A program made the translations under genes and the position numbers. A DNA stretch of 45,239 bases from an uncultured Erysipelotrichaceae bacterium (lineage in GTDB: Bacteria; Bacillota_I; Bacilli_A; Erysipelotrichales; Erysipelotrichaceae): contig CACXCB010000150.1 in assembly GCA_902766005.1 (NCBI GenBank), positions 1 through 45,239 on the forward strand, read 5' to 3'. Within the stretch, counting starts at the first letter, position 1; each line of letters starts with the position of its first letter. A model generated the notes under the pieces. It was not told where the DNA came from and made no database searches. It saw nothing but the letters and a program-made list of their open reading frames with translations. Shown here piece by piece: positions 26,838 to 35,396 of this stretch.

Positions 26838-28535
26838 ATGGAGTTATATCTCGAAAAATACGATGAATGGTTATCGAAGCTTCCGGAGGAAGATCCTTTA
26901 AGAGAGGAACTTCTTTCAATTCGTGAAGATGATAATGAAATCAAAGAACGTTTCTATAAAGATCTTTCATTTGGAACAGCCGGCTTAAGAGGCAAAATCG
27001 GAGCGGGTACAAACCGCATGAATTTCTATACAGTTGCCAAAGCCACCCAGGGAATTGCCGAATATATAGCTGCTTATGGGAAAGAGGCTATGGAAAAGGG
27101 TGTCGTTATTGCCCATGATCCAAGACATTATTCCAAAGAATTCTCACAGCTTGCAGCTTCCATCTTTGCGGCTAACGGAATAAAGACATATGTCTTTAAG
27201 GATCTGAGACCTACACCTCAGCTTGCCTACATGGTCAGAAGACTGAAGACCATTGCCGGAGTCAATATAACTGCTTCCCATAACCCAAAGGAATACAACG
27301 GTTATAAAGCTTATTGGGAAGACGGCTGTCAGGTTTCCAGCACAGTTGCAGACGGTATGACAGAGAAAATCAATGCAGTGGACATGTTTTCCGGTATTCG
27401 GAAAATGACATTTGAAGAAGGTGTTGAAAAAGGCCTGATTCAGATTCTTCCGGAATCCTATGACCGCGAGTATCTCGATCTTGTGGAAGGGCTGGCAATT
27501 CATCAGGCGGATGAACTGGATCTTAACATTCCGTTAGTGTACACACCGTTGAACGGTGCCGGTTCGATTCCGTTTGCACAGATGCTGACAGACAGAGGGT
27601 TTACAAACTGGAAAATGGTTCCTGAACAGAAAGATCCCGATCCGGATTTTACAACCGTAGGGTATCCCAATCCCGAGGCACCGGCAGCATTTAAAATGAG
27701 TGAAGAGCTGGGCAAAGAGTTTGGTGCAGAATTGCTGATGGCAACCGATCCGGATTCCGACAGGTTTGCGATTGAACTGAAGGATGATGAAGGAAATTAC
27801 ATCCCTCTAAACGGTAACCAGACCGGATATCTTCTGGTCAACTATATACTGGAAGGCCATAAGGATGCAGGAACACTGCCGCAAAATGGGGCAATGGTCA
27901 AATCGATCGTCACCAGCACTATGAGTACGGTCATGGCGGAAGCATATGGCGTAAAAATGTTTGAAACTCTGACCGGCTTCAAAAACATCAGCGGCAAGAT
28001 TCCGTATCTCCATGAAAACGGATATAAATATCTGTTCGGATATGAAGAATCCGTAGGATATGCGGCATGTGAAGACATACGTGACAAAGACGGTATATCC
28101 GCAGGCATGCTGGTGGCAGAGGCTGCTGCTTATTATCGCAAGCAGGGAAAAACTTTATGGAATGTATTGCAGGAGTTATATGCAAAATACGGCTACTATG
28201 CAGAAGAGGAACCGAATATTATTCTTGACGGTATCGAAGGCGCAAACCGCATTTCTCGCATGATGGCTTTTGTCAGAAAGAATCCTCCGATGACTGTCAA
28301 CGGATTAAAAGTGACAAAGCTGATCGATTATCAGAACGGATATGAAGATATTCCGGCATCCAATGTATTGCGATTCTATCTGGAGGAAGGGAGCTGGTTT
28401 GCAATTCGTCCAAGCGGCACGGAACCGAAGATCAAATTCTATTTCTACGCAAAAGGAAACAGCAGGGATGATGCCCTTGCCAAAAACCAGGGAATAAAAG
28501 ATGAAATATTCGCATATGTCAATGCGGTAGAGTAA
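26838..28535 (+). CDS. pgcA: Phosphoglucomutase / phosphomannomutase (alpha-PGM type)
   Basis: It interconverts glucose 1-phosphate and glucose 6-phosphate, linking GlgP output to glycolysis and UDP-glucose synthesis. The 565-residue protein has the phosphoserine loop TASHNP (S147), the Mg2+ loop TDPDSDRF (D304, D306, D308), the sugar loop GYEESVGYA, and the phosphate-binding RPSGTEPKIKF near the C-terminus. CGGAGGAA precedes the start. It heads the five-gene operon running to 32345, and TACAAT at 26805-26810 is a possible -10. Confidence 0.94.
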   Translation: MELYLEKYDEWLSKLPEEDPLREELLSIREDDNEIKERFYKDLSFGTAGLRGKIGAGTNRMNFYTVAKATQGIAEYIAAYGKEAMEKGVVIAHDPRHYSKEFSQLAASIFAANGIKTYVFKDLRPTPQLAYMVRRLKTIAGVNITASHNPKEYNGYKAYWEDGCQVSSTVADGMTEKINAVDMFSGIRKMTFEEGVEKGLIQILPESYDREYLDLVEGLAIHQADELDLNIPLVYTPLNGAGSIPFAQMLTDRGFTNWKMVPEQKDPDPDFTTVGYPNPEAPAAFKMSEELGKEFGAELLMATDPDSDRFAIELKDDEGNYIPLNGNQTGYLLVNYILEGHKDAGTLPQNGAMVKSIVTSTMSTVMAEAYGVKMFETLTGFKNISGKIPYLHENGYKYLFGYEESVGYAACEDIRDKDGISAGMLVAEAAAYYRKQGKTLWNVLQELYAKYGYYAEEEPNIILDGIEGANRISRMMAFVRKNPPMTVNGLKVTKLIDYQNGYEDIPASNVLRFYLEEGSWFAIRPSGTEPKIKFYFYAKGNSRDDALAKNQGIKDEIFAYVNAVE

Positions 28536-28544
28536 GGAGATATC

Positions 28545-29795
28545 ATGACAGAATTCTATGAGCAGGTAAAAGAGAGATTGATCCGCTATGCAAAAGTTGA
28601 TACACAGTCTTCCAATGCATCGGACACAGTGCCTACTACAATGAAGCAGTTTGATCTTGCACGGATGCTGCGGGATGAACTGGTTGGTACAGGTGCACAG
28701 AATGTCTGGCTGGATGAAGAAAAGTGTGTGGTTTACGGTATCCTTCCATCCAATCTCGAAGAAGGTAAAGGAACTTCCATCGGCTATGTAGCCCATATGG
28801 ATACGGCACCGGATGCTTCCGGAACAAATGTCAAGCCATGGGTATATGAAAATTATCAGGGTGGTGACATCGTTCTGAATAAAGACAAGAACATCGTGAT
28901 GAAGGTGGAGGATTTTCCTAATCTTAACAACTATATCGGACAGGATCTGATTCTGACAGATGGCACAACATTGCTGGGAGGAGATGACAAAGCATCCATC
29001 GCTTCCATCATGACCATGGTGCAGTATTATCAAGAACATCCTGAAATCAAACATGGTTTGATTGCTATTGCTTTTACACCGGATGAAGAAGTCGGCGGAC
29101 TGGCAAGAGATCTCGACCTTGCACGCTTCGGATCGCCGATTGCCTATACCTTGGATGGAGATTATCTGGGATACTATGAAGATGAAACGTTCAATGCAAG
29201 CGCTGCAAGAATAACAATCAAAGGCAGAAGCGTACATACAGGTACTGCCAAAGGCATTATGATCAATGCGGTTGATATTGCAGCGGAATTCATGAATCTT
29301 TTGCCGAAGTTTGAAAAGCCGCAATATACGGAAGGACGGGAAGGATTCTTCCATGTGATCTCCTGTAATGCAACATGTGAAAATGCAGTCATCGATCTGA
29401 TCATCAGGGATCATGATGCGATTCAGTTTGCTCATCGTGAGGAATATATCCGCAAATGCACGGAAGCTTTGCAGAATGTGTATGGAACTGAAATGATTCA
29501 TTGTGATATTAAGGAAACCTATCGAAACCTGAAGGAAGTAATCGACAAGGTTCCGTTTATGATTGATTATCTGAAACAGGCGATCTCTGCCTGTGGCATT
29601 GAACCAAAGAGCCTTGCTTTCAGAGGCGGAACAGACGGATCGGCATTATCCCATCGCGGACTGCCTTCTCCAAACCTGAGTGCCGGTTACGAAAATGCCC
29701 ATGGAAGATTTGAGTATGTACCGATCCAGTCCATGGAAAAGAATGTTGAAATATTAATAAAACTGAATGAGTTGTATGCATTACGGAACGATTAA
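28545..29795 (+). CDS. pepT: Peptidase T (tripeptide aminopeptidase, M20B)
   Basis: This di-zinc cytosolic enzyme removes N-terminal residues from tripeptides. Metal and catalytic residues are visible: AHMDTAPD (H84, D86), GGDDKA (D147), TPDEEVG (E181, E182), LDGDYLG, and the late histidine in GGTDGSALSHRG. The 416-residue length is normal. AAGGAG lies five bases upstream of the start, overlapping the pgm stop. Its 3' end overlaps the nrdG start. Confidence 0.95.
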   Translation: MTEFYEQVKERLIRYAKVDTQSSNASDTVPTTMKQFDLARMLRDELVGTGAQNVWLDEEKCVVYGILPSNLEEGKGTSIGYVAHMDTAPDASGTNVKPWVYENYQGGDIVLNKDKNIVMKVEDFPNLNNYIGQDLILTDGTTLLGGDDKASIASIMTMVQYYQEHPEIKHGLIAIAFTPDEEVGGLARDLDLARFGSPIAYTLDGDYLGYYEDETFNASAARITIKGRSVHTGTAKGIMINAVDIAAEFMNLLPKFEKPQYTEGREGFFHVISCNATCENAVIDLIIRDHDAIQFAHREEYIRKCTEALQNVYGTEMIHCDIKETYRNLKEVIDKVPFMIDYLKQAISACGIEPKSLAFRGGTDGSALSHRGLPSPNLSAGYENAHGRFEYVPIQSMEKNVEILIKLNELYALRND

Positions 29796-30297
29796 AAAAT
29801 TTGACATAGCCGATGGAGAAGGCGTAAGAGTGACACTGTTTGTATCCGGGTGTACCAACATGTGCGAAGGATGCTTCCAAAAGGAAACGTGGGATTTCCA
29901 CTACGGTAATCCATATACGGAAGAAACAGAAAAAGAAATACTGGAGGCACTCGGCAGTGATTTTATACAGGGATTGACACTTCTTGGCGGAGAACCTTTT
30001 GAAATTGAAAACCAGAAGGTTCTTGTAAATCTGTTAAAGAAAGTAAAAGAAGTTTTCCCTGATAAGGATATTTGGTCGTATACCGGATTTGTCTATGACA
30101 GGGATCTTCTTGAAGGACAGAGAAGACATTGTGAAGTCACGGATGAAATGCTCGGATATCTCGATGTATTGGTGGACGGACCATTCATGATTGACAAAAA
30201 GAACATCATGTTGAAATTCAGAGGTTCTGAAAACCAGAGGGTAATTGATATGAAAAAAACACTGGCAACAGGAGAAGTTGTCCTGTATATGGACTAA
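29776..30297 (+). CDS. nrdG: Anaerobic ribonucleotide reductase activating protein (radical SAM)
   Basis: NrdG uses a 4Fe-4S cluster and SAM to put the glycyl radical on NrdD. The cluster motif CTNMCEGC carries C26, C30 and C33 in the CxxxCxxC form, followed by LTLLGGEPFE. The start is uncertain. I choose ATG 29776 (MHYGTIKKFDIADGEGVRV) because family members begin close to this block; an in-frame ATG at 29767 adds three residues. Either start overlaps pepT by 20-29 bases, and no strong ribosome binding site is visible. The usual partner nrdD is not beside it. Confidence 0.92.
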   Translation: MHYGTIKKFDIADGEGVRVTLFVSGCTNMCEGCFQKETWDFHYGNPYTEETEKEILEALGSDFIQGLTLLGGEPFEIENQKVLVNLLKKVKEVFPDKDIWSYTGFVYDRDLLEGQRRHCEVTDEMLGYLDVLVDGPFMIDKKNIMLKFRGSENQRVIDMKKTLATGEVVLYMD

Positions 30298-30315
30298 GAA
30301 AATGAGGAATGGAGA

Positions 30316-31086
30316 ATGACACAGACAGTATTGGAAACAAAGAATCTGAAGAAGATTTACAACTATCAGACAGAGAATGAATTTGAAGCTTTGCATGACA
30401 TCAACTTCCGGGTAGAAGAGGGAGAATTCATTGCCGTCATGGGACCCAGCGGATCCGGAAAATCAACCTTCATCAACAATATTTCTACAATCGATATTTA
30501 TACAGGCGGTCATGTGTATATTAACGCAAAAGAAGTCAGGACGATGAGTTCCAATGAAATCGGAAGATTCCGTTATCAGAATCTCGGCTTTATCTTCCAG
30601 GATTTCAACCTTCTGGATACACACACCATGTATGAGAATATCGCCATGCCGTTGTCCCTTGCACATGTAAAGAAGGAAGAAATCGAAAAGAGAGTTAATG
30701 AACTGGCGAAGCAGATGGATATCGACTGGCTGTTAAAGAAATATCCGTATGAGTGCTCAGGCGGACAGAGACAAAGAGCTGCCATTTGCCGTGCTCTTGT
30801 CAACAAACCGAAGATCATCGTTGCCGATGAGCCTACCGGAAACCTCGACTCCAAGAACTCTTCCGAGCTGATGAAAATTCTGGAGGATCTCAATCATAAC
30901 AACGGTGTAACAATCGTCATGGTTACACATGATCCTTTGATTGCTTCCTATTCCTCACGATTGATTTTTATCCGTGACGGAAACATTGAAAGCGAGATCG
31001 TAAAAGGGGAGATGACACAAGACGAATATTTCCAGAAAATCGTAGAAATTAACAGTGCAGAAAGCAGAGAGTTGATTACCCAATGA
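30316..31086 (+). CDS. ABC transporter ATP-binding protein (MacB/BceA type)
   Basis: The 256-residue nucleotide-binding subunit has Walker A GPSGSGKS (43-50), signature CSGGQRQR (147 onward), Walker B IIVADEPTGNLD (D171, E172), and the H-loop histidine in VTHDP. The sequence is closest in style to the LolD/MacB/BceA group, which partner FtsX-like permeases in antimicrobial-peptide sensing or extraction. Its stop overlaps the permease start (ATGA). No histidine kinase or response regulator is adjacent. Confidence 0.92.
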   Translation: MTQTVLETKNLKKIYNYQTENEFEALHDINFRVEEGEFIAVMGPSGSGKSTFINNISTIDIYTGGHVYINAKEVRTMSSNEIGRFRYQNLGFIFQDFNLLDTHTMYENIAMPLSLAHVKKEEIEKRVNELAKQMDIDWLLKKYPYECSGGQRQRAAICRALVNKPKIIVADEPTGNLDSKNSSELMKILEDLNHNNGVTIVMVTHDPLIASYSSRLIFIRDGNIESEIVKGEMTQDEYFQKIVEINSAESRELITQ

Positions 31087-32345
31087 TCTTCCGGGATGCG
31101 GTACGTTCACTGAAAAAGGATTTTTCAAGAACCTTTTTCTATTGGCTGACTTTTTTCGTGACTTCGATGTTCATGTTTCTGTTTTTCAATATTTCCATGA
31201 GTGATGAAATCGGAGTCACTTTTATCAATTCGAAAAATGATGTTTCTACAAATGTAACCATATTCGTTATTATTCTCAGCAGTATTGATATCATGTTTGC
31301 GAACAACTTCTTCATCAAGAAGAAAGCAAAACATCTTGCGGTGATGCTTGTCAGCGGGGCAACCTATTTACAACTGGCAGCCTATCTGCTGATACAAACC
31401 TTTATCCTTCTGCTGATAGCGATTCCGCTTGGTATTATCTGTGTCCTGATACTGATCCCACTGATCAACTCATACTTGGCTTCCGGCCTGTCAAGTGCCT
31501 TCAGAGTGACCGTCCATTTTGAGGCAGTTGTTTCCACGGCAATCGTACTAGTATATGTCATCTTCTGGGCAACACTGCTGAACCTGAGCTTTGCATATCG
31601 CAACTCGGCAAGCCTGATGATGAATGAAAGCAGCATATCCCTGAAAGCCGGTGAGCCGTTTTTCAGAATTGCAGGGATATCCAAGAAAGTCAAAAAGATC
31701 CTGCATATCGTGCTGTTTCTGGCACCGTTCATCTGCTTTTACTGGAATTACAATACGATTCTCTTGATGAGTGTAATCAGCCTTGCAGGCATGGTCATGT
31801 GCATTCGCACATGGTTTCTGCCGCTTGTCAATAAACTGATTTACGAAAAGAAAATGGACAATCCGATTGACTTGATCGTCTATGGTTTTTTCAGAAATGA
31901 TCTGACACTGATGAAATCGAACTACATCCTTCTGCTGGTGGGATCCATTTTGCTGGTATCCTTCCTGATTGACATTAACGGGCAGCCGCTTGAAACAATG
32001 CTTGTGCTGCTGTCGTATATTGTCATGAATGTATTGCAGTCCATGGCAATCATGTTCCGCTATGCAACAGAAATCAGCGGCAGAACAAAGTTCTTCAAGT
32101 CCATTCAGAATATCGGATACATGGAAGAGGATGTGAAAAAGATTATCCTGAAAGAAAGCCTGTTGTTTTACGGTTTTGTCCTGTTGCTTGGTTCTTTATA
32201 TCTGGTGAATACCTTTGTGTCATTGCTGATCGCAAAAGAGATCCAATTCTCGTTTGCATTTATGCTGTATATGCTGTTTGTAATTCCATTGGCTGTCAGT
32301 TGTCTGATCAATTACATCTATTACCGTAAATCCATTCTTGCATAG
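31083..32345 (+). CDS. Compact FtsX-like ABC permease
   Basis: The 420-residue protein has about ten membrane segments: one near residues 18-38, three between about 55 and 125, and the remainder to residue 412. It begins MIFRDAVRSLKKDFSRTFFYW, as BceB/YxdM-like permeases do. Those proteins are about 620-670 residues and have a large extracellular domain between segments 7 and 8; here that domain is absent and only short loops are seen. The frame is intact from start to terminator, so this is a compact form rather than a broken gene. Substrate unknown. Confidence 0.85.
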   Translation: MIFRDAVRSLKKDFSRTFFYWLTFFVTSMFMFLFFNISMSDEIGVTFINSKNDVSTNVTIFVIILSSIDIMFANNFFIKKKAKHLAVMLVSGATYLQLAAYLLIQTFILLLIAIPLGIICVLILIPLINSYLASGLSSAFRVTVHFEAVVSTAIVLVYVIFWATLLNLSFAYRNSASLMMNESSISLKAGEPFFRIAGISKKVKKILHIVLFLAPFICFYWNYNTILLMSVISLAGMVMCIRTWFLPLVNKLIYEKKMDNPIDLIVYGFFRNDLTLMKSNYILLLVGSILLVSFLIDINGQPLETMLVLLSYIVMNVLQSMAIMFRYATEISGRTKFFKSIQNIGYMEEDVKKIILKESLLFYGFVLLLGSLYLVNTFVSLLIAKEIQFSFAFMLYMLFVIPLAVSCLINYIYYRKSILA

Positions 32346-32352
32346 AAATCAA

Positions 32353-32380
32353 AGAAGAGACGCATGTCTTTTCTTTTTTT
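32353..32380 (+). terminator. Terminator of the pgm-pepT-nrdG-ABC operon
   Basis: Nine base pairs between 32353-32361 and 32366-32374 (one G-T), a GCAT loop, then a seven-T run (32374-32380). Confidence 0.85.
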
Positions 32381-32386
32381 GAAGTC

Positions 32387-32412
32387 AAAAAAAAGGAATG
32401 AAATATCATTCC
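32387..32412 (-). terminator. Terminator of the ECF S-component gene
   Basis: GGAATGA (32395-32401) pairs with TCATTCC (32406-32412). On the - strand the stem is followed by eight T's (32394-32387). It includes the stop codon of the S-component gene. Confidence 0.85.
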
Positions 32413-33035
32413 CCGAGACGCATTCTTCTGACAGTCGGCCACAAAGCCTTGTCCAGTGCAGGAATCACAATGGCGGCAAGTATTGTTTCCAGAATGCCAT
32501 TTGTGGTAATCACTCCCAGGATCAAAGCGGCAATGCCTTCCACAGGAATATTCAATGCTTTGGCATAGGAAGGCCCAAAGAAGAGCCATATCATTCCCAT
32601 GACGAGCAGGGTGTGGATCATCGTATTGACTGCAGCAGATATTGCACATGCCGGAAGGTTTCCCGTTTTTTTGCGAAGCAGACGGAACAACTTTCCGCTG
32701 AACCAGCCAAGGAATATGCGTGGAACAAAAACGATTACGAGAGACCAGAAGTTTCCGGAAATGCCGCCTATGGTTATAAACGGTGAAAAGATAAAGGAAG
32801 TGATTCCGGGGGCAAATGTTGCCCGGATCATGCTGGTTAAGCCGAATACGAAACCAAGCAGTGCACCGTAATTCGTTCCAAGAAAGATTCCTGCCAGTAT
32901 GACCGGAATATGCATGGTTGTGATATTGATTGCTCCGACGGGAATATAGCCGATCGGTGTAACAGCCATAATAATCTGAATGGCGATGAAGAAGGCTGTT
33001 AATGTCAGTTTTCTGTTTTTCTGTATCTGATTCAT
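32406..33035 (-). CDS. ECF transporter S component (vitamin uptake)
   Basis: This 209-residue protein has six membrane segments and is the substrate-binding subunit of an energy-coupling-factor transporter. The segment IPVGAINITTMHIPVILAGI then FLGTNYGALLGFVFGL resembles PanT/FolT/RibU-like S components; pantothenate is a possible substrate but is not certain. No EcfA or EcfT gene is nearby, so it would use a shared group II module. AAGGGG precedes the start. Its promoter overlaps a perfect inverted repeat at 33067-33093. Confidence 0.85.
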   Translation of the reverse strand: MNQIQKNRKLTLTAFFIAIQIIMAVTPIGYIPVGAINITTMHIPVILAGIFLGTNYGALLGFVFGLTSMIRATFAPGITSFIFSPFITIGGISGNFWSLVIVFVPRIFLGWFSGKLFRLLRKKTGNLPACAISAAVNTMIHTLLVMGMIWLFFGPSYAKALNIPVEGIAALILGVITTNGILETILAAIVIPALDKALWPTVRRMRLGE

Positions 33036-33060
33036 GTTTTTCCCCTTGTCAGTGCATGTT

Positions 33061-33093
33061 ATTATAGCATCTTTTCAGTCTATGAAAAGATGC
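33061..33093 (-). promoter_or_regulatory. Promoter with an 11-bp inverted repeat (candidate operator) for the ECF S component
   Basis: On the - strand, TTTTCA (33088-33083) and TATAAT (33066-33061) are 16 bases apart. GCATCTTTTCA (33067-33077) and TGAAAAGATGC (33083-33093) form a perfect dyad around GTCTA that covers the -35 and the spacer. This position suits a repressor site. No known riboswitch motif was seen in the short leader. Confidence 0.6.
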
Positions 33094-33177
33094 CGGGAAA
33101 ATGACAGATTGTTTTGGGTGGAGCACTGCTGTGATTCTATGGTAAAGTATTAGGTGTTAGACAAAGGATACAGAAAG

Positions 33178-33804
33178 ATGGAAAAACCGAAACTCAGACA
33201 GATTGAGCCTCTTTTTACAAGCAGATTTGTAAATATTTATGAATGCTCGTATGAGGAAGGACAGAAATACTACGTTGCAAGCAGAAGAAAAGAGGATGAT
33301 CTTTCCGCCAGAAGAGATGAAAAGGGATTGCCTGATGCAATATCCTGCTTTGTTATTTTGGAAGGAAAGGAAAGCAGGCTGCTTCTGTTTCATGAATATA
33401 GATATCCGACAGGACAATATGTTTTAAGCATTCCCTCCGGACTGATTGATGAAAAGGATAAGATGACTGAGAATCCGATTCTCTCTGCGGTCTGCAGGGA
33501 ATTGAAAGAAGAAACAGGGATTGCATTAACCGGTGAAGATGAAGTAAAACTGATCAATCCACTTGTTTTCTGCTCACCGGGATTTACGGACGAAAGCACT
33601 GCGTTGACTGCAGTTCACGTCAGATCGCGGTGGAATGACGAGTTGTCCCAGGAAGGAGCGGAAGGAACGGAAATCTTTGACGGTTTTGTTCTTGTGACAA
33701 AAGAGGAAGCGAAAGCGATTCTGAAGAATGGCTGCGATGATGAAGGAAATGCCTACCCGCTTGTCACATGGGCGGCAATGATGTATTTCCTTCTTGAAGG
33801 ATAG
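33178..33804 (+). CDS. NUDIX hydrolase (ADP-ribose pyrophosphatase-like)
   Basis: The 208-residue protein has a Nudix helix ending CRELKEETGI (REUxEExGU conserved) preceded by SIPSGLIDEKDKMTEN. The spacing between the first glycine, the first glutamate and the RE pair is longer than the standard Gx5Ex7REUxEExGU, although the metal-binding glutamates are kept. Flanking blocks (FHEYRYPTGQYVLSIPSGLI) fit the ADP-ribose/NDP-sugar branch. The start is ATG 33178 with AAAGGA nine bases upstream; an earlier in-frame GTG at 33154 is less likely. It diverges from the ECF gene. Confidence 0.88.
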   Translation: MEKPKLRQIEPLFTSRFVNIYECSYEEGQKYYVASRRKEDDLSARRDEKGLPDAISCFVILEGKESRLLLFHEYRYPTGQYVLSIPSGLIDEKDKMTENPILSAVCRELKEETGIALTGEDEVKLINPLVFCSPGFTDESTALTAVHVRSRWNDELSQEGAEGTEIFDGFVLVTKEEAKAILKNGCDDEGNAYPLVTWAAMMYFLLEG

Positions 33805-33855
33805 AGAGAATTGACCGGCAATTATCTTTTATAATCAAAATAGGGAGGATGTATT

Positions 33856-34275
33856 ATGAATATTCTGGTGATTGATGCCCAAGGTGGCGGAATAGGAAAG
33901 CAACTTATAACAGAAATCAAAAAAAGAAATGCAGAAATCATTATCCAGGCAGTAGGTACGAATTCCATTGCAACAAGCGCAATGCTGAAAGCAGGGGCTG
34001 ACCAGGCTGCAACCGGTGAAAACGCGGTTGTTGTGTGTGCAAGAAAGGCGGATGTCATTATCGGACCGATCGGCATTGTTATAGCCAATGCCATGCTTGG
34101 CGAAGTGACACCGAAAATGGCAGAGGCAGTTGGCAACAGCGATGCCGAAAGAATACTGATTCCTTTTCAGAATTGCGGTTCACGGATTATCGGTATAACG
34201 AATACAAATACAGGGAAACTGATTGAGGAAGCAGTGAATTACCTTTTTGAGGAAGTCATCCATGAACAGCTGTAA
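33856..34275 (+). CDS. DUF3842 family protein
   Basis: The 139-residue protein begins MNILVIDAQGGGIGKQLITE, with a Rossmann-like glycine turn, and contains AVGTNSIATSAMLKAGAD, VIIGPIGIVIANAMLGEVTP and FQNCGSRIIGI. I recognise it as DUF3842, common in Clostridia and of unknown function. GGGAGG precedes the start. TATAAT at 33830-33835 is a good -10, but TTGACC at 33811-33816 is only 13 bases away, so the promoter is not certain. Confidence 0.8.
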   Translation: MNILVIDAQGGGIGKQLITEIKKRNAEIIIQAVGTNSIATSAMLKAGADQAATGENAVVVCARKADVIIGPIGIVIANAMLGEVTPKMAEAVGNSDAERILIPFQNCGSRIIGITNTNTGKLIEEAVNYLFEEVIHEQL

Positions 34276-34293
34276 ACATTCAGCTGTTTTTTT
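34265..34293 (+). terminator. Rho-independent terminator after the DUF3842 gene
   Basis: AACAGCTG (34265-34272) pairs with CAGCTGTT (34281-34288), and seven T's follow. The stem overlaps the last codons and stop. Confidence 0.85.
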
Positions 34294-34336
34294 CATATAA
34301 AAACATTGGAAAATACCGTTCGGTTTACAATGTTTG

Positions 34337-34394
34337 TTGACAGGGTAAAAGAAAAAGTGTACTTTTGTTGCATGAAGTTAGTTATATCTAACTA
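34337..34394 (+). promoter_or_regulatory. Promoter and candidate iron-type operator of the DUF3793-flavodoxin unit
   Basis: A consensus -35 TTGACA (34337-34342) is followed after 17 bases by a weak -10 TACTTT (34360-34365). Just downstream lies the dyad AGTTAG-TTATAT-CTAACT (34376-34393), also readable as TAGTTA-TATC-TAACTA. It ends at the ribosome binding site AGGTGAG. An almost identical dyad lies at 35397-35418. The form recalls DtxR/IdeR/MntR-type boxes; the regulator is inferred. Confidence 0.6.
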
Positions 34395-34404
34395 GGTGAG
34401 AGAT

Positions 34405-34950
34405 ATGCCGGAGAAAATGATTGTTTCTTATTGTGCACCGACATTGGCCGGTGTAAAAACCGCAAATCTGTTCAGTTGTGAATATGAGGATTGCCGGATG
34501 CTCGAAGAAGAAGTACACCTTTTTAATCAGAGACTGCAGTCAAAGAATATTCGCATGATGATATTGGGATATCCACGGAACAGAGCACTGATTTATGTCT
34601 ACCGCCCGATACTGTTAAGGAAGGACCTGGAAGATGTACAAACGAAAAAAATATTGAAGGACAGGGGATATCAGACGGAAGATATTGCCCAATGCCTTCA
34701 GCATCTGATTGAAAGGCTGGATGGCTATCAGGAATTCCCGCATGAGATCGGATGCTTTCTGGGCTATCCTTCTGAAGATGTTAGCGGATTTATTGAACAG
34801 AAGAAACCATGCAAATGTGTCGGAACATGGAAAGTTTACGGGGATGTCAAAAAAGCCAATGCACTTTTTGAAACATACCGTAAATGTACATGCTTTTATG
34901 AAAGGCAATATGATCATGGCATATCTTTAGAGAATTTAGTCATCAGATAA
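34405..34950 (+). CDS. DUF3793 family protein
   Basis: The 181-residue cytosolic protein contains SYCAPTLAGVKTANLF near its start, LGYPRNRALIYVYRP, and HEIGCFLGYPSEDVSGFI, blocks I recognise as DUF3793. Its function is unknown, but in anaerobic Bacillota it often lies with feoAB and flavodoxin, which suggests a role in iron supply or iron-sparing metabolism. Several cysteines (KKPCKCVGTW, YRKCTCFY) could bind a metal. ATG 34405 has AGGTGAG four bases upstream. A flavodoxin gene follows after 22 bases. Confidence 0.8.
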   Translation: MPEKMIVSYCAPTLAGVKTANLFSCEYEDCRMLEEEVHLFNQRLQSKNIRMMILGYPRNRALIYVYRPILLRKDLEDVQTKKILKDRGYQTEDIAQCLQHLIERLDGYQEFPHEIGCFLGYPSEDVSGFIEQKKPCKCVGTWKVYGDVKKANALFETYRKCTCFYERQYDHGISLENLVIR

Positions 34951-34972
34951 AACAAAAACAAGGAGGTAAATG

Positions 34973-35395
34973 ATGAGTAAAGTAGCAGTTGTGTATTACA
35001 GTGGAACAGGAAATACCGAAGCAATGGCAAATGCGGTTGCAGACGGCGCAAGAAATGCAGGTGCGGAAGCAGATGTTGTCGTATGTGATTCTTTCAGCAC
35101 CGGAAATGTTGCAGAGTATGATGCGATCGCCTTCGGATGTCCTGCAATGGGAAATGAAGTTCTTGAGGAAGGCGTCTTTGAACCGATGTTTGCCGAAGTG
35201 GAAGGAAACCTTGCCGGAAAGAAAGTCGGATTGTTTGGCTCTTATGGTTGGGGCGATGGCACTTGGATGAGAGACTGGGAAGACAGATGCCGTCAGGATG
35301 GCATTGATCTTGTACAGGATGGTGTTATGGCAAATAACGAGCCGGATGAGAGTGCAATTGCTGAATGCAATGCGCTTGGAGCTGCGCTTGTATAA
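34973..35395 (+). CDS. Flavodoxin
   Basis: This 140-residue FMN electron carrier replaces ferredoxin under iron limitation. The phosphate-binding loop is YSGTGNTEAMA near the N-terminus, followed by YDAIAFGCPAMGNE and KKVGLFGSYGWGDG at the isoalloxazine loops. ATG 34973 lies six bases after AGGAGG; an ATG three bases earlier is also in frame but too close. It is co-transcribed with the DUF3793 gene under the dyad operator at 34376. Confidence 0.92.
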   Translation: MSKVAVVYYSGTGNTEAMANAVADGARNAGAEADVVVCDSFSTGNVAEYDAIAFGCPAMGNEVLEEGVFEPMFAEVEGNLAGKKVGLFGSYGWGDGTWMRDWEDRCRQDGIDLVQDGVMANNEPDESAIAECNALGAALV

Positions 35396-35396
35396 C

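Noticed and set aside
28305..29501. Antisense frame of 398 codons opposite pgm and pepT
   Set aside because: Crosses two well-supported genes and has no family pattern.
32406..33060. Thiamine, FMN or other vitamin riboswitch upstream of the ECF S component
   Set aside because: The leader is only about 20 bases and no conserved riboswitch loop was seen; the hairpin lies in the promoter instead.
33811..33835. TTGACC/TATAAT as a standard promoter for the DUF3842 gene
   Set aside because: Spacing is only 13 bases, too short for a normal sigma-A promoter.
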